From: Diplonema japonicum
Taxonomy: Eukaryota > Euglenozoa > Diplonemea > Diplonemida > Diplonemidae
DNA: 64,000 bases
Direction of reading: 5' to 3'
Assembly: GCA_964019335.1 (NCBI GenBank)
Contig: OZ025659.1
Location: 372,001-436,000 of the forward strand
In this document: piece after piece, positions 32,773 through 43,400 of the stretch
Layout: each line of letters begins with the position of its first letter
Numbering within the stretch: position 1 is the first letter of the stretch
Translations under genes and position numbers: made by a program
Notes under the pieces: model-generated
What the model saw: the letters and a program-made list of their open reading frames with translations, nothing else
Told to the model about the DNA's origin: nothing
Databases searched by the model: none

Positions 32773-33006
32773 ATGGGTAAGCATGGTGACACCCTTCTAG
32801 TCCTTGGGAAGGATTGGTGCGGGCACACCCGCAACCAGCTCAGCGTTCTGCGTGATGCCGATGCAGAGTACGACTACCAGGATGCTAAGGGGGCTCCGAG
32901 AAGGTGGCACGTCACGCAGTACCCCACACTGCGATGCGGGGACAAGATGCACGTCGGGGAGATGAACGCACACGATGCAAAGCGCTTCTGCCCTGATGCT
33001 TTTTGA
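32773..33006 (+). CDS. Small thioredoxin/glutaredoxin-fold protein
   Basis: 77 aa; ATG 32773 follows an A-rich leader. LLVLGKDWCGHT places a single active-site Cys (C16) after a first strand, in a CGHT motif like monothiol redoxins, and TQYPTLRCGD supplies the cis-proline loop. It is shorter than typical glutaredoxins (about 85-110 aa), so it is a minimal fold or a specialised redox protein. No targeting sequence is evident. The following 270 bases hold G and T runs only. Confidence 0.68.
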   Translation: MGKHGDTLLVLGKDWCGHTRNQLSVLRDADAEYDYQDAKGAPRRWHVTQYPTLRCGDKMHVGEMNAHDAKRFCPDAF

Positions 33007-33276
33007 AATAATATAAGCTATTTTTATTTCTTTTTTTATTTTTATTTTTCACGACACTCTGAAAATTACTTCACCTGACGGGGGGGTGGGGGGGGGGGGG
33101 GGGGGTGGGGGGTAACAAAGACACATCTAACAGTAACTTCAGCGGAACAATCTTTTTTTTTTTTTTTTAGACTGTCTATTTGCCCCTTCCCCCCCCATTT
33201 TTTTTTTTTTTTACCATCCCTTCCAACGGTATATATAAAAAAAAAAAGAGTGCTTCATTAAAAAAAAGAAATAAAA

Positions 33277-34425
33277 ATGTTAAAACGACAAGCTGCACTC
33301 CGTAGAATTACGTCCCTTGTGAACAGCCACACCGAATGGGACCCGCTGGAGGAGGTCATCGTGGGATGCGTTGAAGGAAGCTGCGTCCCGGAATGGCACG
33401 TTAGCGGTCAAGCCGTCTGGCCCGAAAAACACTGGGAGTATTATAAAAAAAACGGTGGAAAGGGAATCGGTTTTGACAGCGAGCTAGTAAAGAAAGCTTC
33501 AAAGGAGCTCGACCACCTTTGCAACGTCCTGAAGGAAGAGGGCGTCACCGTGAGACGACCGGACATGATGGACCATTCACAAAAAATCAAAACCCCGGAT
33601 TTCGAAACAGGAAACAGCCTTTACGCCGCAATGCCGAGAGACGTTCTCATCGTTATCGGCGAAGAGATCATTGAGGCTCCGATGGCTTGGAGGTCAAGAT
33701 TCTTCGAGTACAGGCCATTCCGAAACTTGATAAAGGAGTATTTTAGATCGGGAGCAAAATGGACCGCTGCACCAAAACCTCTTATGTCCGACAATCTATA
33801 CGAAGAGACTGTAGCTGACACACCGATGTTCTCGTCGGTGGTAACCGAATACGAACCTGTGTTCGATGCAGCTGAGTTCACTCGGATTGGAGCGGATATA
33901 TTCTGTCAGCGAAGCCACGTCACAAATACCTTCGGCATCGATTGGTTACAACGGCATCTTGGTGATAAATACACAATTCACACGTTAGACTTTAACGATA
34001 GAAATGGAATGCATATTGATGGGACTTTCATTCCTCTTGCAGAAGGAAAGCTGTTGATCAATCCTGAGCGTGCTTGTTTGACGGGCTCGCACGAAACGTG
34101 GTATTCTTATGAAGGTGAGAAGAAAAAATTGTGTCTTCCGGAAAGTTTTAAAGACTGGGATGTATTTGTTGCGCCTAAACCCGAGTTGTCGGCTGATGTG
34201 CCGCTTTACTTCACCAGCCCTTGGACGGCGACAGCTAACGTCTTGATGTTGGACAGCAACCGCGTCATTGTCGAGGCGAGCGAGACAGAGTGCATCAAAC
34301 GATTTAAATCCTGGGGATTCACCCCTATCCCCGTCCCCTTCCGTTCGTTCCTCCCTTTCGGAGGCTCCTTCCACTGCGCCACGTGCGACGTGCGCAGAAA
34401 AGGCGAATACAGAAAAATTCTGTAA
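33277..34425 (+). CDS. GATM: Glycine amidinotransferase (AGAT)
   Basis: 382 aa, intronless; ATG 33277 after an A-rich leader. It closely matches AGAT across its length: NSHTEWDPLEEVIVG, the DIF.QRSHVTN segment, MHIDGTF and the terminal GGSFHCATCDVRRKG. The catalytic triad is visible as D207, H246 and C367 (the first Cys of HCATC, equivalent to human C407). The enzyme transfers an amidino group from arginine to glycine to make guanidinoacetate, the first step of creatine synthesis. The N-terminus (MLKRQAALRRITS) could act as a short mitochondrial presequence. No guanidinoacetate methyltransferase or phosphagen kinase is seen nearby. Confidence 0.95.
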   Translation: MLKRQAALRRITSLVNSHTEWDPLEEVIVGCVEGSCVPEWHVSGQAVWPEKHWEYYKKNGGKGIGFDSELVKKASKELDHLCNVLKEEGVTVRRPDMMDHSQKIKTPDFETGNSLYAAMPRDVLIVIGEEIIEAPMAWRSRFFEYRPFRNLIKEYFRSGAKWTAAPKPLMSDNLYEETVADTPMFSSVVTEYEPVFDAAEFTRIGADIFCQRSHVTNTFGIDWLQRHLGDKYTIHTLDFNDRNGMHIDGTFIPLAEGKLLINPERACLTGSHETWYSYEGEKKKLCLPESFKDWDVFVAPKPELSADVPLYFTSPWTATANVLMLDSNRVIVEASETECIKRFKSWGFTPIPVPFRSFLPFGGSFHCATCDVRRKGEYRKIL

Positions 34426-34755
34426 AAATTTTGTCCCCATTCCCATTGTAATACTCTAAGTGTTTTATTTTCTCTTTCTCTTTTTTTTTTTTTTTTTTAC
34501 GACGGCAACCAAGCTGAAGGGACTACCTAAAAAGGAAAGTATTGGACAAAAGATACAATCGTCAACTTGAGTCGCAGTGTCCCCCCTCCAAATAAAAAGG
34601 GGGAGCATCACGACAAGGTAAACTACGCCACCGCTAAGGACCCCGTTGCCGACCATTTCGTTTCCAATCACCGATTTTCTTTTTTAATTATTCCCTTTCC
34701 CCCCCCAAAAAAAAAACAACCCCAAGGCGCGACAAAAAAAACAACCAAAAAAAAT

Positions 34756-35962
34756 ATGTCGGATCTAGGGAAAAGCCCCAAGCTTGACGGCTACGGGGTT
34801 GCGAAGGGGCTCGTGTCGAAAGAGTTGTGCGACGAGCTTAAAAAACACATTATGGTGGAAACGAAGAAGAACATCGACAACGGCAACGCGGAGGTGTTCG
34901 GGAAGGTGAGGGAGCCCGACAACAGGTACGACCTGATGCTAGAAATGGTGCCCTGCGTGAGGGACGTCGTCAACCAGATCGTCTCGAAGCTGAAGGGCAT
35001 CCTGGCGGACGCCATCGGAAGCCAAGGCGCACGCCTGATAGAACTCGCAGCCATCACATCACACCCTGGCGCCGCATCACAACCAGTCCATGCCGACACT
35101 GTACATGGCGTGCTGCGGTACCTACAAGCCGACACCTCCATGATGCTTGGCCTCTTCAACTCGGGCGACGACTCTGACGACGACGAAGCCTGCAACCAGG
35201 TCTTGAGCGCAGTCGCAACAGACACAGCACCCATGTGGACAGTCCTTGCACCGTTGCAAGATGTCACTGAGGACATGGGCCCGACCCATGTGTGGCCTGG
35301 TACAAACACGCTTGACTTTCATTCCCTGTGTTACTCTCACTACGCCGGCCCCGGTGGTGACGCTGGAGGACAGACTACAAATCGATCAAAATTGTCCATT
35401 GCTGTCGCTGACGATCTCTTTCAAAAAAAACACACCAAAATGACCCTCAACGCCGGGGACGCTGTTTTCTACGACTCGCGGACGATGCACTGCGGTGGGG
35501 CCAATACCTCTACGAAGTCCCGAACTGTGTTGGTGCTCACCTTCGTCGGGAATGGGATGATGCCTGAAGGATCGACATATGACCTGCTCCCCAAACTCCT
35601 TAACAAGTACCGGCTTTCGTCATTCCCGCTTACCGAGACAGGTGAGTCGCGCCCGAAGCTTCAGATTGATATCGAACAAGAGGAAGCCTTTGAATCGCAG
35701 AGGCGGGAGGAGGAAGAGGAACTCCGCAAAGCCCTCCCCGTCCCCCCACTCAATGAATGGAAAGCGTCTGTGCAGTGTACAAAGTATGACCGGAAGGGGT
35801 TTAAAAAAAAAATACAGATGTGGTAAATGGCGTCCTTGTGATCCTCTAAATGCTGACTCGCTTACCCGTGACCAATGGAGGTGCAAGACGGGGGGTTACA
35901 GTTGCTTCACAGCACAGTTGTACACAGTTGAGGAAATCGATACTTACTTCGAGGAAGAGTAA
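34756..35962 (+). CDS. Phytanoyl-CoA-hydroxylase-like 2OG-Fe(II) dioxygenase fused to a CW zinc finger
   Basis: Exons 34756-35783 and 35818-35962 (390 aa). The 34-nt intron begins GTATGACC and ends ATACAG; splicing creates VQCTKCGKWR, the exact start of a CW zinc finger, which continues with DQWRC...YSC (residues about 337-370). Unspliced, the protein ends at IQMW and the finger is lost. The first 290 residues are a PhyH-like fold: iron ligands H-A-D near residue 112 and TMHCGG near 245, and the 2-oxoglutarate Arg in SRTVLVLTF. CW domains usually read histone H3 lysine-4 methylation. A chromatin-linked hydroxylase or demethylase is therefore possible, but the substrate is unknown. ATG 34756 follows an A-rich leader. 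Confidence 0.82.
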
Positions 35963-36170
35963 AAAAGAGGGAGAGGAGAGGGGTACACACATTCTTTTTT
36001 TTTCTCTCCCCCCCCCGTTTTATCAAAACTGCCAAGGTTTTTTTTTTTTTTTTTTTAGTCAATCATTTTTTTCTGATTCTCATTTTCTTTTTCCCCATCC
36101 CCCCCCTAAAAAAACAAAAAAAACTCTCAGGGAAAACCTCATGTGATCTTATAAAAACACACATAAAAAA

Positions 36171-37499
36171 ATGAAAGCCCAAACACAAAGTAAATACATT
36201 CTCATAGCCGTGCCCTTAATAGGGCTGCTGATGATGGCGGGGGTGTTCTACAAGAGGGGAGAAAGAGGAGGGGTGAAGAGGAAGGCCGACGACAAACGGT
36301 TGGACGAGGCGGAGCGGGAAATCCGGAGGCTGAAGGCCGAAATATACGTGACGAAGCTGGAAAAAGAAGAGCTGCAAAAAAACAACAACAACAACAACGA
36401 CGCAAAAACCACCCCCGACACATTACGGGTGGACGGTGCTGACCTTCACCCTGGTGTATTACCTTCCGGGAACGACCTTGGCAACGGCGATCCTAGATTC
36501 TTAACAGTCCCAGAAGCAATCCGTGTATGCAAAGTCACAGCAGGATGCAAAGGCTTCACACTAGCGGGCTCCGATTCAAATCCGAAAAAGAGGGTGAGAA
36601 TATTTTTTAAATCCGTTTTCAAGCTGTCCCCGGACGTGAAAGGCTGGTGGTCGTACAAAGTCCACGACACTATACCAGAACCACCACCGATCGACCCTGG
36701 ATTTTCTGTATTCAAAAAATTCGCTCATATGGTCGAAGCTGACTATAATGTTACAGAAGTTGCGGTTAAAGGTGGTGATGCCTTTTTGAATTTATGGCCA
36801 GAGTATGAAACTCCGGGTACTGCAAAGATCCGGTATTTGGAACCAAGTTCGGAGTGGGCGACATTAGCGGTGTCGCCGCGTGTTGTATTCATCCCCGATA
36901 CGGTTTCGGAAAAGGATGCTGAGGATATCGTCGCTAGGTCGAACAGCCAGCTTCAACGGTCGTTGGTTGCAAACGATGAAAAGCACACGAATGAATCCGG
37001 TGTTAAAAACGTGCGGACTTCGTCTGGAGCGTGGCTTGGCGATGACTTCGAACCAGCGAAACGGCTTCGCGACAAACTCGAAAAAATGACCGGTGTATCG
37101 CGAAAAAACTTCGAAATGCTACAGATTCTCCGGTACCAGCCTGGTCAAAAATACGGCTCCCACGTCGATTATTTCCACCCGGCGGCGTACGGGAAGAAAA
37201 ACTGGAACAGAATGGCCACGGTTATAACGTTCCTCACCACCGTCAAATCCGGGGGTGAATCGAATTTCCCCCTTGCGCATTCGTTTGTCAAATCGCACAG
37301 TGATTGCACGCGCGGGCTTCGTGTGCACCCTGTTATTGGGCACTCTGTTTTGTTTTACTCCATGCGCCCCGATTTAAACTTCGACCACTACTCCCTTCAC
37401 GGTGGATGTCCGGTTGGTGAAGGTGAGGAGAAATGGGTTGCCGTCCAGTGGCTTCGTGTGGAGCTGCCTGATGGCCTCCCCCCAGAGTCTCTTGCCTGA
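36171..37499 (+). CDS. Membrane-anchored prolyl 4-hydroxylase-like dioxygenase
   Basis: 442 aa. ATG 36171 after an A-rich leader begins a type II anchor (YILIAVPLIGLLMMAGVF, residues about 9-26), then a basic coiled-coil stem with an Asn run. Residues about 95-170 resemble a PAN/WSC-like module (CKGFTLAG...FFKS...GWWSYK). The C-terminal P4H domain carries iron ligands GSHVDYF (about 331) and SLHGGC (about 410), and the 2-oxoglutarate Lys in EEKWVAVQW (about 421). It probably hydroxylates proline in secretory-pathway proteins in the ER or Golgi. It lies about 200 bases after another 2OG-Fe(II) enzyme of a different subfamily. Wobble bases shift from A/C to T/G along the gene. Confidence 0.88.
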   Translation: MKAQTQSKYILIAVPLIGLLMMAGVFYKRGERGGVKRKADDKRLDEAEREIRRLKAEIYVTKLEKEELQKNNNNNNDAKTTPDTLRVDGADLHPGVLPSGNDLGNGDPRFLTVPEAIRVCKVTAGCKGFTLAGSDSNPKKRVRIFFKSVFKLSPDVKGWWSYKVHDTIPEPPPIDPGFSVFKKFAHMVEADYNVTEVAVKGGDAFLNLWPEYETPGTAKIRYLEPSSEWATLAVSPRVVFIPDTVSEKDAEDIVARSNSQLQRSLVANDEKHTNESGVKNVRTSSGAWLGDDFEPAKRLRDKLEKMTGVSRKNFEMLQILRYQPGQKYGSHVDYFHPAAYGKKNWNRMATVITFLTTVKSGGESNFPLAHSFVKSHSDCTRGLRVHPVIGHSVLFYSMRPDLNFDHYSLHGGCPVGEGEEKWVAVQWLRVELPDGLPPESLA

Positions 37500-37955
37500 A
37501 AAAAAAAAAAAAAAAAAAAAGAAAAGTGAATTTTTTTGTTTTTTGTTTTTTTAAAAAGGAAAAGAACCCCATACTGAACCCTTTTTTACTTCAATGCTTC
37601 TTCCCCCCTTTCCCTGTCCCCCGACTCCTTCGTGAGGGGTGTATACATTTATACCCATCCCTCGCGATATGAGAACACAGTGTTGTCGTTTTTTTTTTTT
37701 TTTTTATGAGGGGAAAAAAAGAAAGAGAAAAAAAAAAAAAAGCAGAGGTTAGCATTGGGGGGGGACGGACTTTATTCTGCAGGTTAATCCCCCACCTGGT
37801 GCGCGAAAAACTATATCAAAGCCGACCCTTCTTTTTTTTTTCCCCCGACAAAAAAAGAAAATTATTTATTCTTTTCGAAAAAAAAAACAAAAACAAGAAG
37901 AAAAAAAAAAAAACCAAACATTCATATTGTTTCACCAGGAGGGTTTGGTGGGCCA
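37500..37955. other. Intergenic spacer
   Basis: A run of about 23 A directly follows the stop codon, then T and A runs. Near 37955 TTTCACCAG is a plausible acceptor for the next gene. No gene seen. Confidence 0.6.
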
Positions 37956-38704
37956 ATGGGACCTCTCAACTGGCACCAACACGCGACGCTGTCGCCCGAG
38001 AGGGGCTCCGACGGTGTGGAACAGAAACGGCTCTTGCAGGAACTGGCGGAAAGAGACATGCGAATCAGGGTGCTGGAGGAGAAGCTGAGGGAAAGAGGCA
38101 CAGACCGCAGTGTGGAGATCATCAACATGGAGTACGTAAAGCAAGTAACAAAGGCGGACAAGGCAGAACAGGACAAGGTCAGGGCGATGCTCAGAGTACG
38201 AGAGCTCGAAGAGGAAGTAAACCGGGTGATCGTGATCTCGAACGAGAACAGAACGGACTTCAAGCAGCAGGAGATGGTCATCACCGAGCTGACTGACGCC
38301 AACGAAGTACTGAAGAGAACCATCGTTGAAGCAGAGGCGGACAAGAGAAGCATGGAAGGGGAGAAAGCTGAGTCTGCCGCGACAATAAGAAAGCTTGATG
38401 CTGAGATGACACGCCTTCTCAATGAGATATCCCACCACAAGCAAACATCACGTGGGGCAACCGACCGCCTGCGGGAGATGCAACGTGACTCTGGTGTGAC
38501 CCACACTAGTGCGACCCAAGCTATCGACCAGCTACGCCGTGCAGCTCGCACCCACGAGCACGAGATCTCTTCCCTCCGTGAGACACTGCGCCAGCGAGAC
38601 GAAGAGATCCGTACCTTGCAAAAATCCAACGCAGAGTGGCTCCGGCAGTTCCGTCGGCAGAAGAACCAACTTCTACCGTCATCGCCCTCGCGTTTGATGT
38701 ATTG

Positions 38705-38705
<1 letters not shown>
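37956..38705 (+). CDS. Coiled-coil protein, 249 aa
   Basis: ATG 37956 lies 18 bases after TTTCACCAG, a likely trans-splice acceptor. After a 20-residue head nearly the whole protein is heptad-rich coiled coil (LLQELAERDMRIRVLEEKL, and on to EIRTLQKSNAEWLRQFRRQK). It ends SSPSRLMY. It is immediately followed by about 30 A after the stop. The style resembles the coiled-coil protein at 29833, but I could not align them. A structural role is inferred. Confidence 0.72.
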
Positions 38706-38741
<36 letters not shown>

Positions 38742-39136
38742 TTTTTTTCTCCTACTTTAATTAGCTTGAAAGAGGGCCGGGTTGTACGGGGTTCTTTCTT
38801 GTGTTCTTTCTTTCCTGTAAAACTTCTCTCTTCTTTTTGTATTTTTTTTTTTTTTTATTATGTTCATTTTATGAAAGAGGGTCTCACTCTTTTGGGGAAG
38901 TAGAGACTTTCCTCCTCACCCCCCCCCTTTTTTATCTTTTAAACAATCCGAATTTGAAGGGGCGGAAAACTATTTTTTATCTTTTTCCTGTAACAAATCC
39001 CCCTTTTCTTTCCGAGCGAACTCCTCCCTTCCATGCTCTTTCATTTCTGTTCAGCACCTCTCTATTTGGGTTTGTCACATTGTCGAAAAGGAGGGAAAAG
39101 GGGAATCGCACGAATGAACATTCTTCGCACACGGTG
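38706..39136. other. Intergenic spacer with probable acceptor tract
   Basis: A and T runs, then T/C-rich DNA ending in TTCTGTTCAG near 39053, a possible trans-splice acceptor for the SAM-domain gene. No gene seen. Confidence 0.55.
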
Positions 39137-40261
39137 ATGAAGAACAAGTTGGCAAAAGCCCTGCGCGAAGCGGGGCTGGAGAAGTACAAAGATGTTTTGG
39201 AAGAAGCAGAGATCACCGACCCGGCGACGCTTAGCGCTCTGACAGAGGAGGACTGGGGGGAGATTGTAAGCGATGATGGGGACAAAGAGAGGTTTGTGGA
39301 AGTGATGGAACGCCTCAAGAGGAAAAAGAAAGTAAAGGAGAGGGAGGCATGGAAGCCCCCCGGGAGGAGCGCAACTTCATCCGCAACACGAGGAGTGAGC
39401 CCTAATGAGGAAGCTGTCAAACTCGATGGTCACAGAGCGCACCTCCGAAAGCAAAAGGAAATCCTGGGCAACCCTACCTCCACAGCCGCCGAACGACATT
39501 GGGCAAACACCGCAGTGTGTTTCTACAGCACTGACCCCGCCCCTCCAGTCTCCTTCACAGGTGCCCGTGCTCTCCTCCGCCTTGGTGACACTGTCCGTGT
39601 CATATCCAGCCCTGCAAAACTATGGAAATGCATCGGAGCAATAGCCAGCAAAGCTCACCCGCATGCAGCTTTAATGTGCGGCAAGACAGGGGAAATCATG
39701 TCGTTAGAGGGAGATGCCTTCACTGTGAAGTTCCGTGAGGGGACCATCAAGGTGCCCCCTGATGGGTTGGAGCTGCTTGCTACAAAGTACATCCCGAAAG
39801 ACGAGCTTGCAAAATTACTGGAAAAAAAGCCACCCGCACCTGCTAAAAGGAAGGCGCGAAAGAACACAGCCGGGCCGGAGGTGGTCGGGACAACTACGCC
39901 TTCACGGGGGGGCACTCCTGCCCCGACACCGCCTGCGAAGGGGAAGAAGAAGACGGCCTGGAAAGACCCACCGCCGGTTCCTACGCCAGCAGAGCCGCTC
40001 AACGAGACTGCACGTCTTCGGGCAGAACTGCATGAAGCCCGTACTAAGCTACACCGTACACAGGCCGTGCAAACGGAGCTCAAGCAACTTCTCACCACCT
40101 TCATCGGCATCTCGCAAACCCTGGGCACGTCCTCTACCCTGTGGGCGCAGCAGCTTGCAGAATGCAACCCTCAGTCAGCTGCCCTGGCCACAGAGCTCAG
40201 CACAGCGAACACGTCGCTAGCAGAGCGGCTTGTCTCTCTTGAGAAAGAAATGTCGTTTTGA
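39137..40261 (+). CDS. SAM-domain protein with SH3-like module and C-terminal coiled coil
   Basis: 374 aa, intronless. The open frame extends upstream through T-rich DNA, but the first ATG is 39137. Residues 1-65 form a SAM-like helical bundle (LAKALREAGLEKYKDVLEEAEITDP..LSALTEEDW). Residues about 145-215 form a small beta module (DTVRVISS..., GKTGEIMSLEGDAFTVKF, VPPDGLELL) like the SH3-related domains of MIB/HERC2 proteins. A Pro/Lys-rich linker leads to a coiled coil (about 290-374). It is probably an adaptor or scaffold; partners are unknown. Confidence 0.75.
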   Translation: MKNKLAKALREAGLEKYKDVLEEAEITDPATLSALTEEDWGEIVSDDGDKERFVEVMERLKRKKKVKEREAWKPPGRSATSSATRGVSPNEEAVKLDGHRAHLRKQKEILGNPTSTAAERHWANTAVCFYSTDPAPPVSFTGARALLRLGDTVRVISSPAKLWKCIGAIASKAHPHAALMCGKTGEIMSLEGDAFTVKFREGTIKVPPDGLELLATKYIPKDELAKLLEKKPPAPAKRKARKNTAGPEVVGTTTPSRGGTPAPTPPAKGKKKTAWKDPPPVPTPAEPLNETARLRAELHEARTKLHRTQAVQTELKQLLTTFIGISQTLGTSSTLWAQQLAECNPQSAALATELSTANTSLAERLVSLEKEMSF

Positions 40262-40402
40262 TACATGTAAACCTTCTTTAGTATATTTGTTTTGTTATAT
40301 TTATTTTTCACCCTTTCACACACAATAGGACGGGGAAGAGGGGTGATACCCTCCCCCCCTTTTTTTTGAATCTCACACAATATAAAAAAAAAAGAAGAAA
40401 AT

Positions 40403-43400
40403 ATGCTCCCGTCGTTGCCGGTAGCAGGGCCGCCCGAGAGGAAAAGGCCAAGCATCTTGCGCAGCAAAAACGATTTACAATGGATGCTCTTGGAGCAAAA
40501 GGAAGCTTTAGACGAGAAGAAGTTCGTCGAGATGAAACCAGTGAAACCGACAGTGGTGCACGACCTGATAAGGATCGACAAGGAAAAGTACCCGATAAAG
40601 GCGATGGAGATGGGGCGTGTAAGCATCGCGGAACAGATCCGGTTGCTGGAGACCGCGCTTCAGGGGCTTAAAAAGGCCGAATCGGGGAAAAAAAGAACAG
40701 TATCGGTGGCAACGCAGTACGAGGAGCAGGACACCGCTGCTATGCAGCACAATTCGAGAACGGTGGATCTGTTGGGCCTCCACAAAATCCCCATCAGAGT
40801 GAAAAGACTAAAGTCGGAGTGCGTCCTCCGATCCGGTACCATGTCGAATATACCGAAGAAGAAAACTGACGAAGTCTTCATAAGCCCGGTACTATATCAA
40901 ATCATGCTTGATTTGTACGATTTACAGCACGATTTAGCAGCGTTGTGCCATAAAGTGAAGGTTTCGATCGAGGATTTTGTCCCGTCTTGTAAATGCGATG
41001 TCTTCACGTGCCTTCGTGACGGGCTTGTCAACATCAACGAAGGGATTTCATTCCCGCTTGACTCCGGCATAGTCGGTGCCGTGGTGAAAGAAAGAAAAAT
41101 CGAAATGGTCGAAGACGCCAGCAAACATGCTAACTATCTTCGTTCCATCGACGAGGTGGAGTTGTCATCAGAGGAGAAGCCTGTACAGGTATTGATGCCG
41201 TTGAAATGGGCGTCAAGGGTCATCGCTGTCATGCGGATTGTAACGCCTGTTCTTCTTACCTCCGAAATGCTGGCTTGCGTGTCTACGTTGGTGTTTCACA
41301 CGTCATCATTGATTAGTTTGCATCATCCTGATGTTGGCCGGTTGGAGGTTAATACAAACATTTTGAAGGCGGTCGGTGATTTGTCAAACTCTATGTTCGA
41401 AGATGACGAGCTTGTCGACAGAATTGTCGACTCGTCAAAAATGCTTTTAAACGCGGAACGCTGTGCATTGTTCCACGTGGACAACGAGGCACAGTCTCTT
41501 GTTACAAAAATCGAATCGAAACGCGTCGAGATGCCCATCAACTCCGGCATTGCGGGATTCGTAGCGGTGTCGGGAAAAGGACAGAATATTGTAAACGCAT
41601 ACTCCGATCCCCGTTTCAACAGGAACGTCGACAAACAAACAGGCTTCACAACAAAACAGATTCTGTGCATGCCTTTAAAATGCGATGGGAAGATCATCGC
41701 GGTCGCGCAGCTTGTAAACAAAAAGGACGGCGAGCCATTCACGGAGTACGACGAATGCGTGTTTGAAACGTACTCTACATTCGCAGCCGTCGCGCTGCGG
41801 AATTGCAAGATATTTGAAAAATCAAACACCTCGAACAAAGTAAACAGCGGCCTGTTAGAACTCGCCAGAGAACTGGGATGCGTGACGCTAGACGATTCCG
41901 CCCTCCGAGCCAGTGTGGTCAAACACGCAAAACAACTAGTCAACGCCGATCGTGGAATCCTCTTCGTCGCAGATTGGGACACATCAGAACTCGTTGGAGA
42001 AGCCGACGGACAGCTCATAAGAATGGCGATAAACGCGGGTATAGCAGGCTCTGTTGTTTTAGCAGGCATTCCAATGAACATACCAGATGCCTACTCCGAC
42101 CCGCGGTTCAACTCCAGCGTTGATTCTAGCACTGGGTACACCACAACTTCAATCCTCGCAACTCCCATAAAATTCATGGGCAAGGTCATCGCCGTTGCGC
42201 AACTGATCAATAAAAAGTGCCCGGACACTGGCGACATCACAACCTTCACACACGCTGACGAAGTTATACTGAATTCGTTCGGGGTGCTCGCTGGAATCGC
42301 GATCCGCACCGCGAGCCAGTACAGAAGAGAAATGCACGAGAAGGAGATGTTCAGATCGATGCTTTCAATAGTTGCGAACATGGCAGAGTGTGATATTCGG
42401 GATGACATTGCGAAGATTGGTCAGAGGCTTGTTGATGATATCAAAACGTTTTTGAAATGCGAGACGGTGAATCTTTACACCGTCGGTCGAAGCAAGGGGG
42501 AAATGGACATGGAGGCAACCGCCACCACCTCAAGCATGGCACCGCACTACAACAACAGAATCGTCCAGTCCGTCCTCAGCGGGCAGAACATTGTAAACTT
42601 ATCAGACGCTTACTCCAGCCCTCTGTTCGACCCCGCACAAGATAAAATGCTGGGTGTAGTAACCCGCAACATTCTATCAATGTCTATAAGCTGCCGTGGC
42701 CATGTTATTGATGGAATGCAGGACATTGGCATCATAGAAGTCATCAACAAGGTGACAGGTGATTTCACCGAACGTGACGAGTCCACTGTGTCGTTCTTCT
42801 GTAGCCTGGCAGCGCATACTATAAGAAACGCAAAGATCCTTCTTTTTGAGAAGGAGAATAAACTGTCTGCAATGACGCTTGTTAACCATGCAGCGTCGCC
42901 CGTTAGGAAGGTGAAAAAAACATCGCACGGCGCATATGAATACGGCAGGTTACGATCGATAGCGATCGAAAAGAATCTGGTGAAGACAGTTGAGTTCAAC
43001 GTGCATCAGGTGAAGAACGAGACGCCAATCATGATTGCCTACTTGCTGCACATGTTCACCGACAACCAGCTTTTAGAAGTTCTAGGGATTGATCACGGTG
43101 TCTTCTGCAGGTTCGCCACGGAGATAAAAAAGAAGTACCGCCCGGTCCCGTATCACAATTTCCTGCATGCTTTCGATGTAGTGCAGACGCTGTTCGTCAT
43201 GCTGAACATGGTGGGCGATGATTTTGGATTCACGCCGTTAGAGCGGTTTATCCTACTACTCGCAGGTCTTGCACATGATGCGGATCACATGGGCCTTAAT
43301 AACGGTTTTCATCATGGAGCTGAGACACCGCTTGGTATACTTTCAAATGCGACAGGGTCAACGAGCACGTTGGAAATTCACCATTGCAATGTGACGTTTG

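Noticed and set aside
35799-35817. 19-nt intron (GTTTAAAA...ACAG) in the dioxygenase-CW gene
   Set aside because: It would also restore the frame, but is implausibly short; the GTATGACC donor 15 bases upstream gives a 34-nt intron and the exact C-x2-C spacing of a CW finger.
36594-36623. In-frame 30-nt GTGAGAA...TTTTCAAG segment in the P4H-like gene as an intron
   Set aside because: The encoded residues complete a PAN/WSC-like pattern (FFKS before GWWSYK), and the segment is shorter than, and has a different donor from, the other introns.
37500-38735. Retroposed genes, suggested by A runs right after stop codons (37500, 38706)
   Set aside because: A and T runs occur throughout the intergenic DNA, and intron-containing genes such as the one ending at 4560 show the same feature, so it is not evidence of retroposition.
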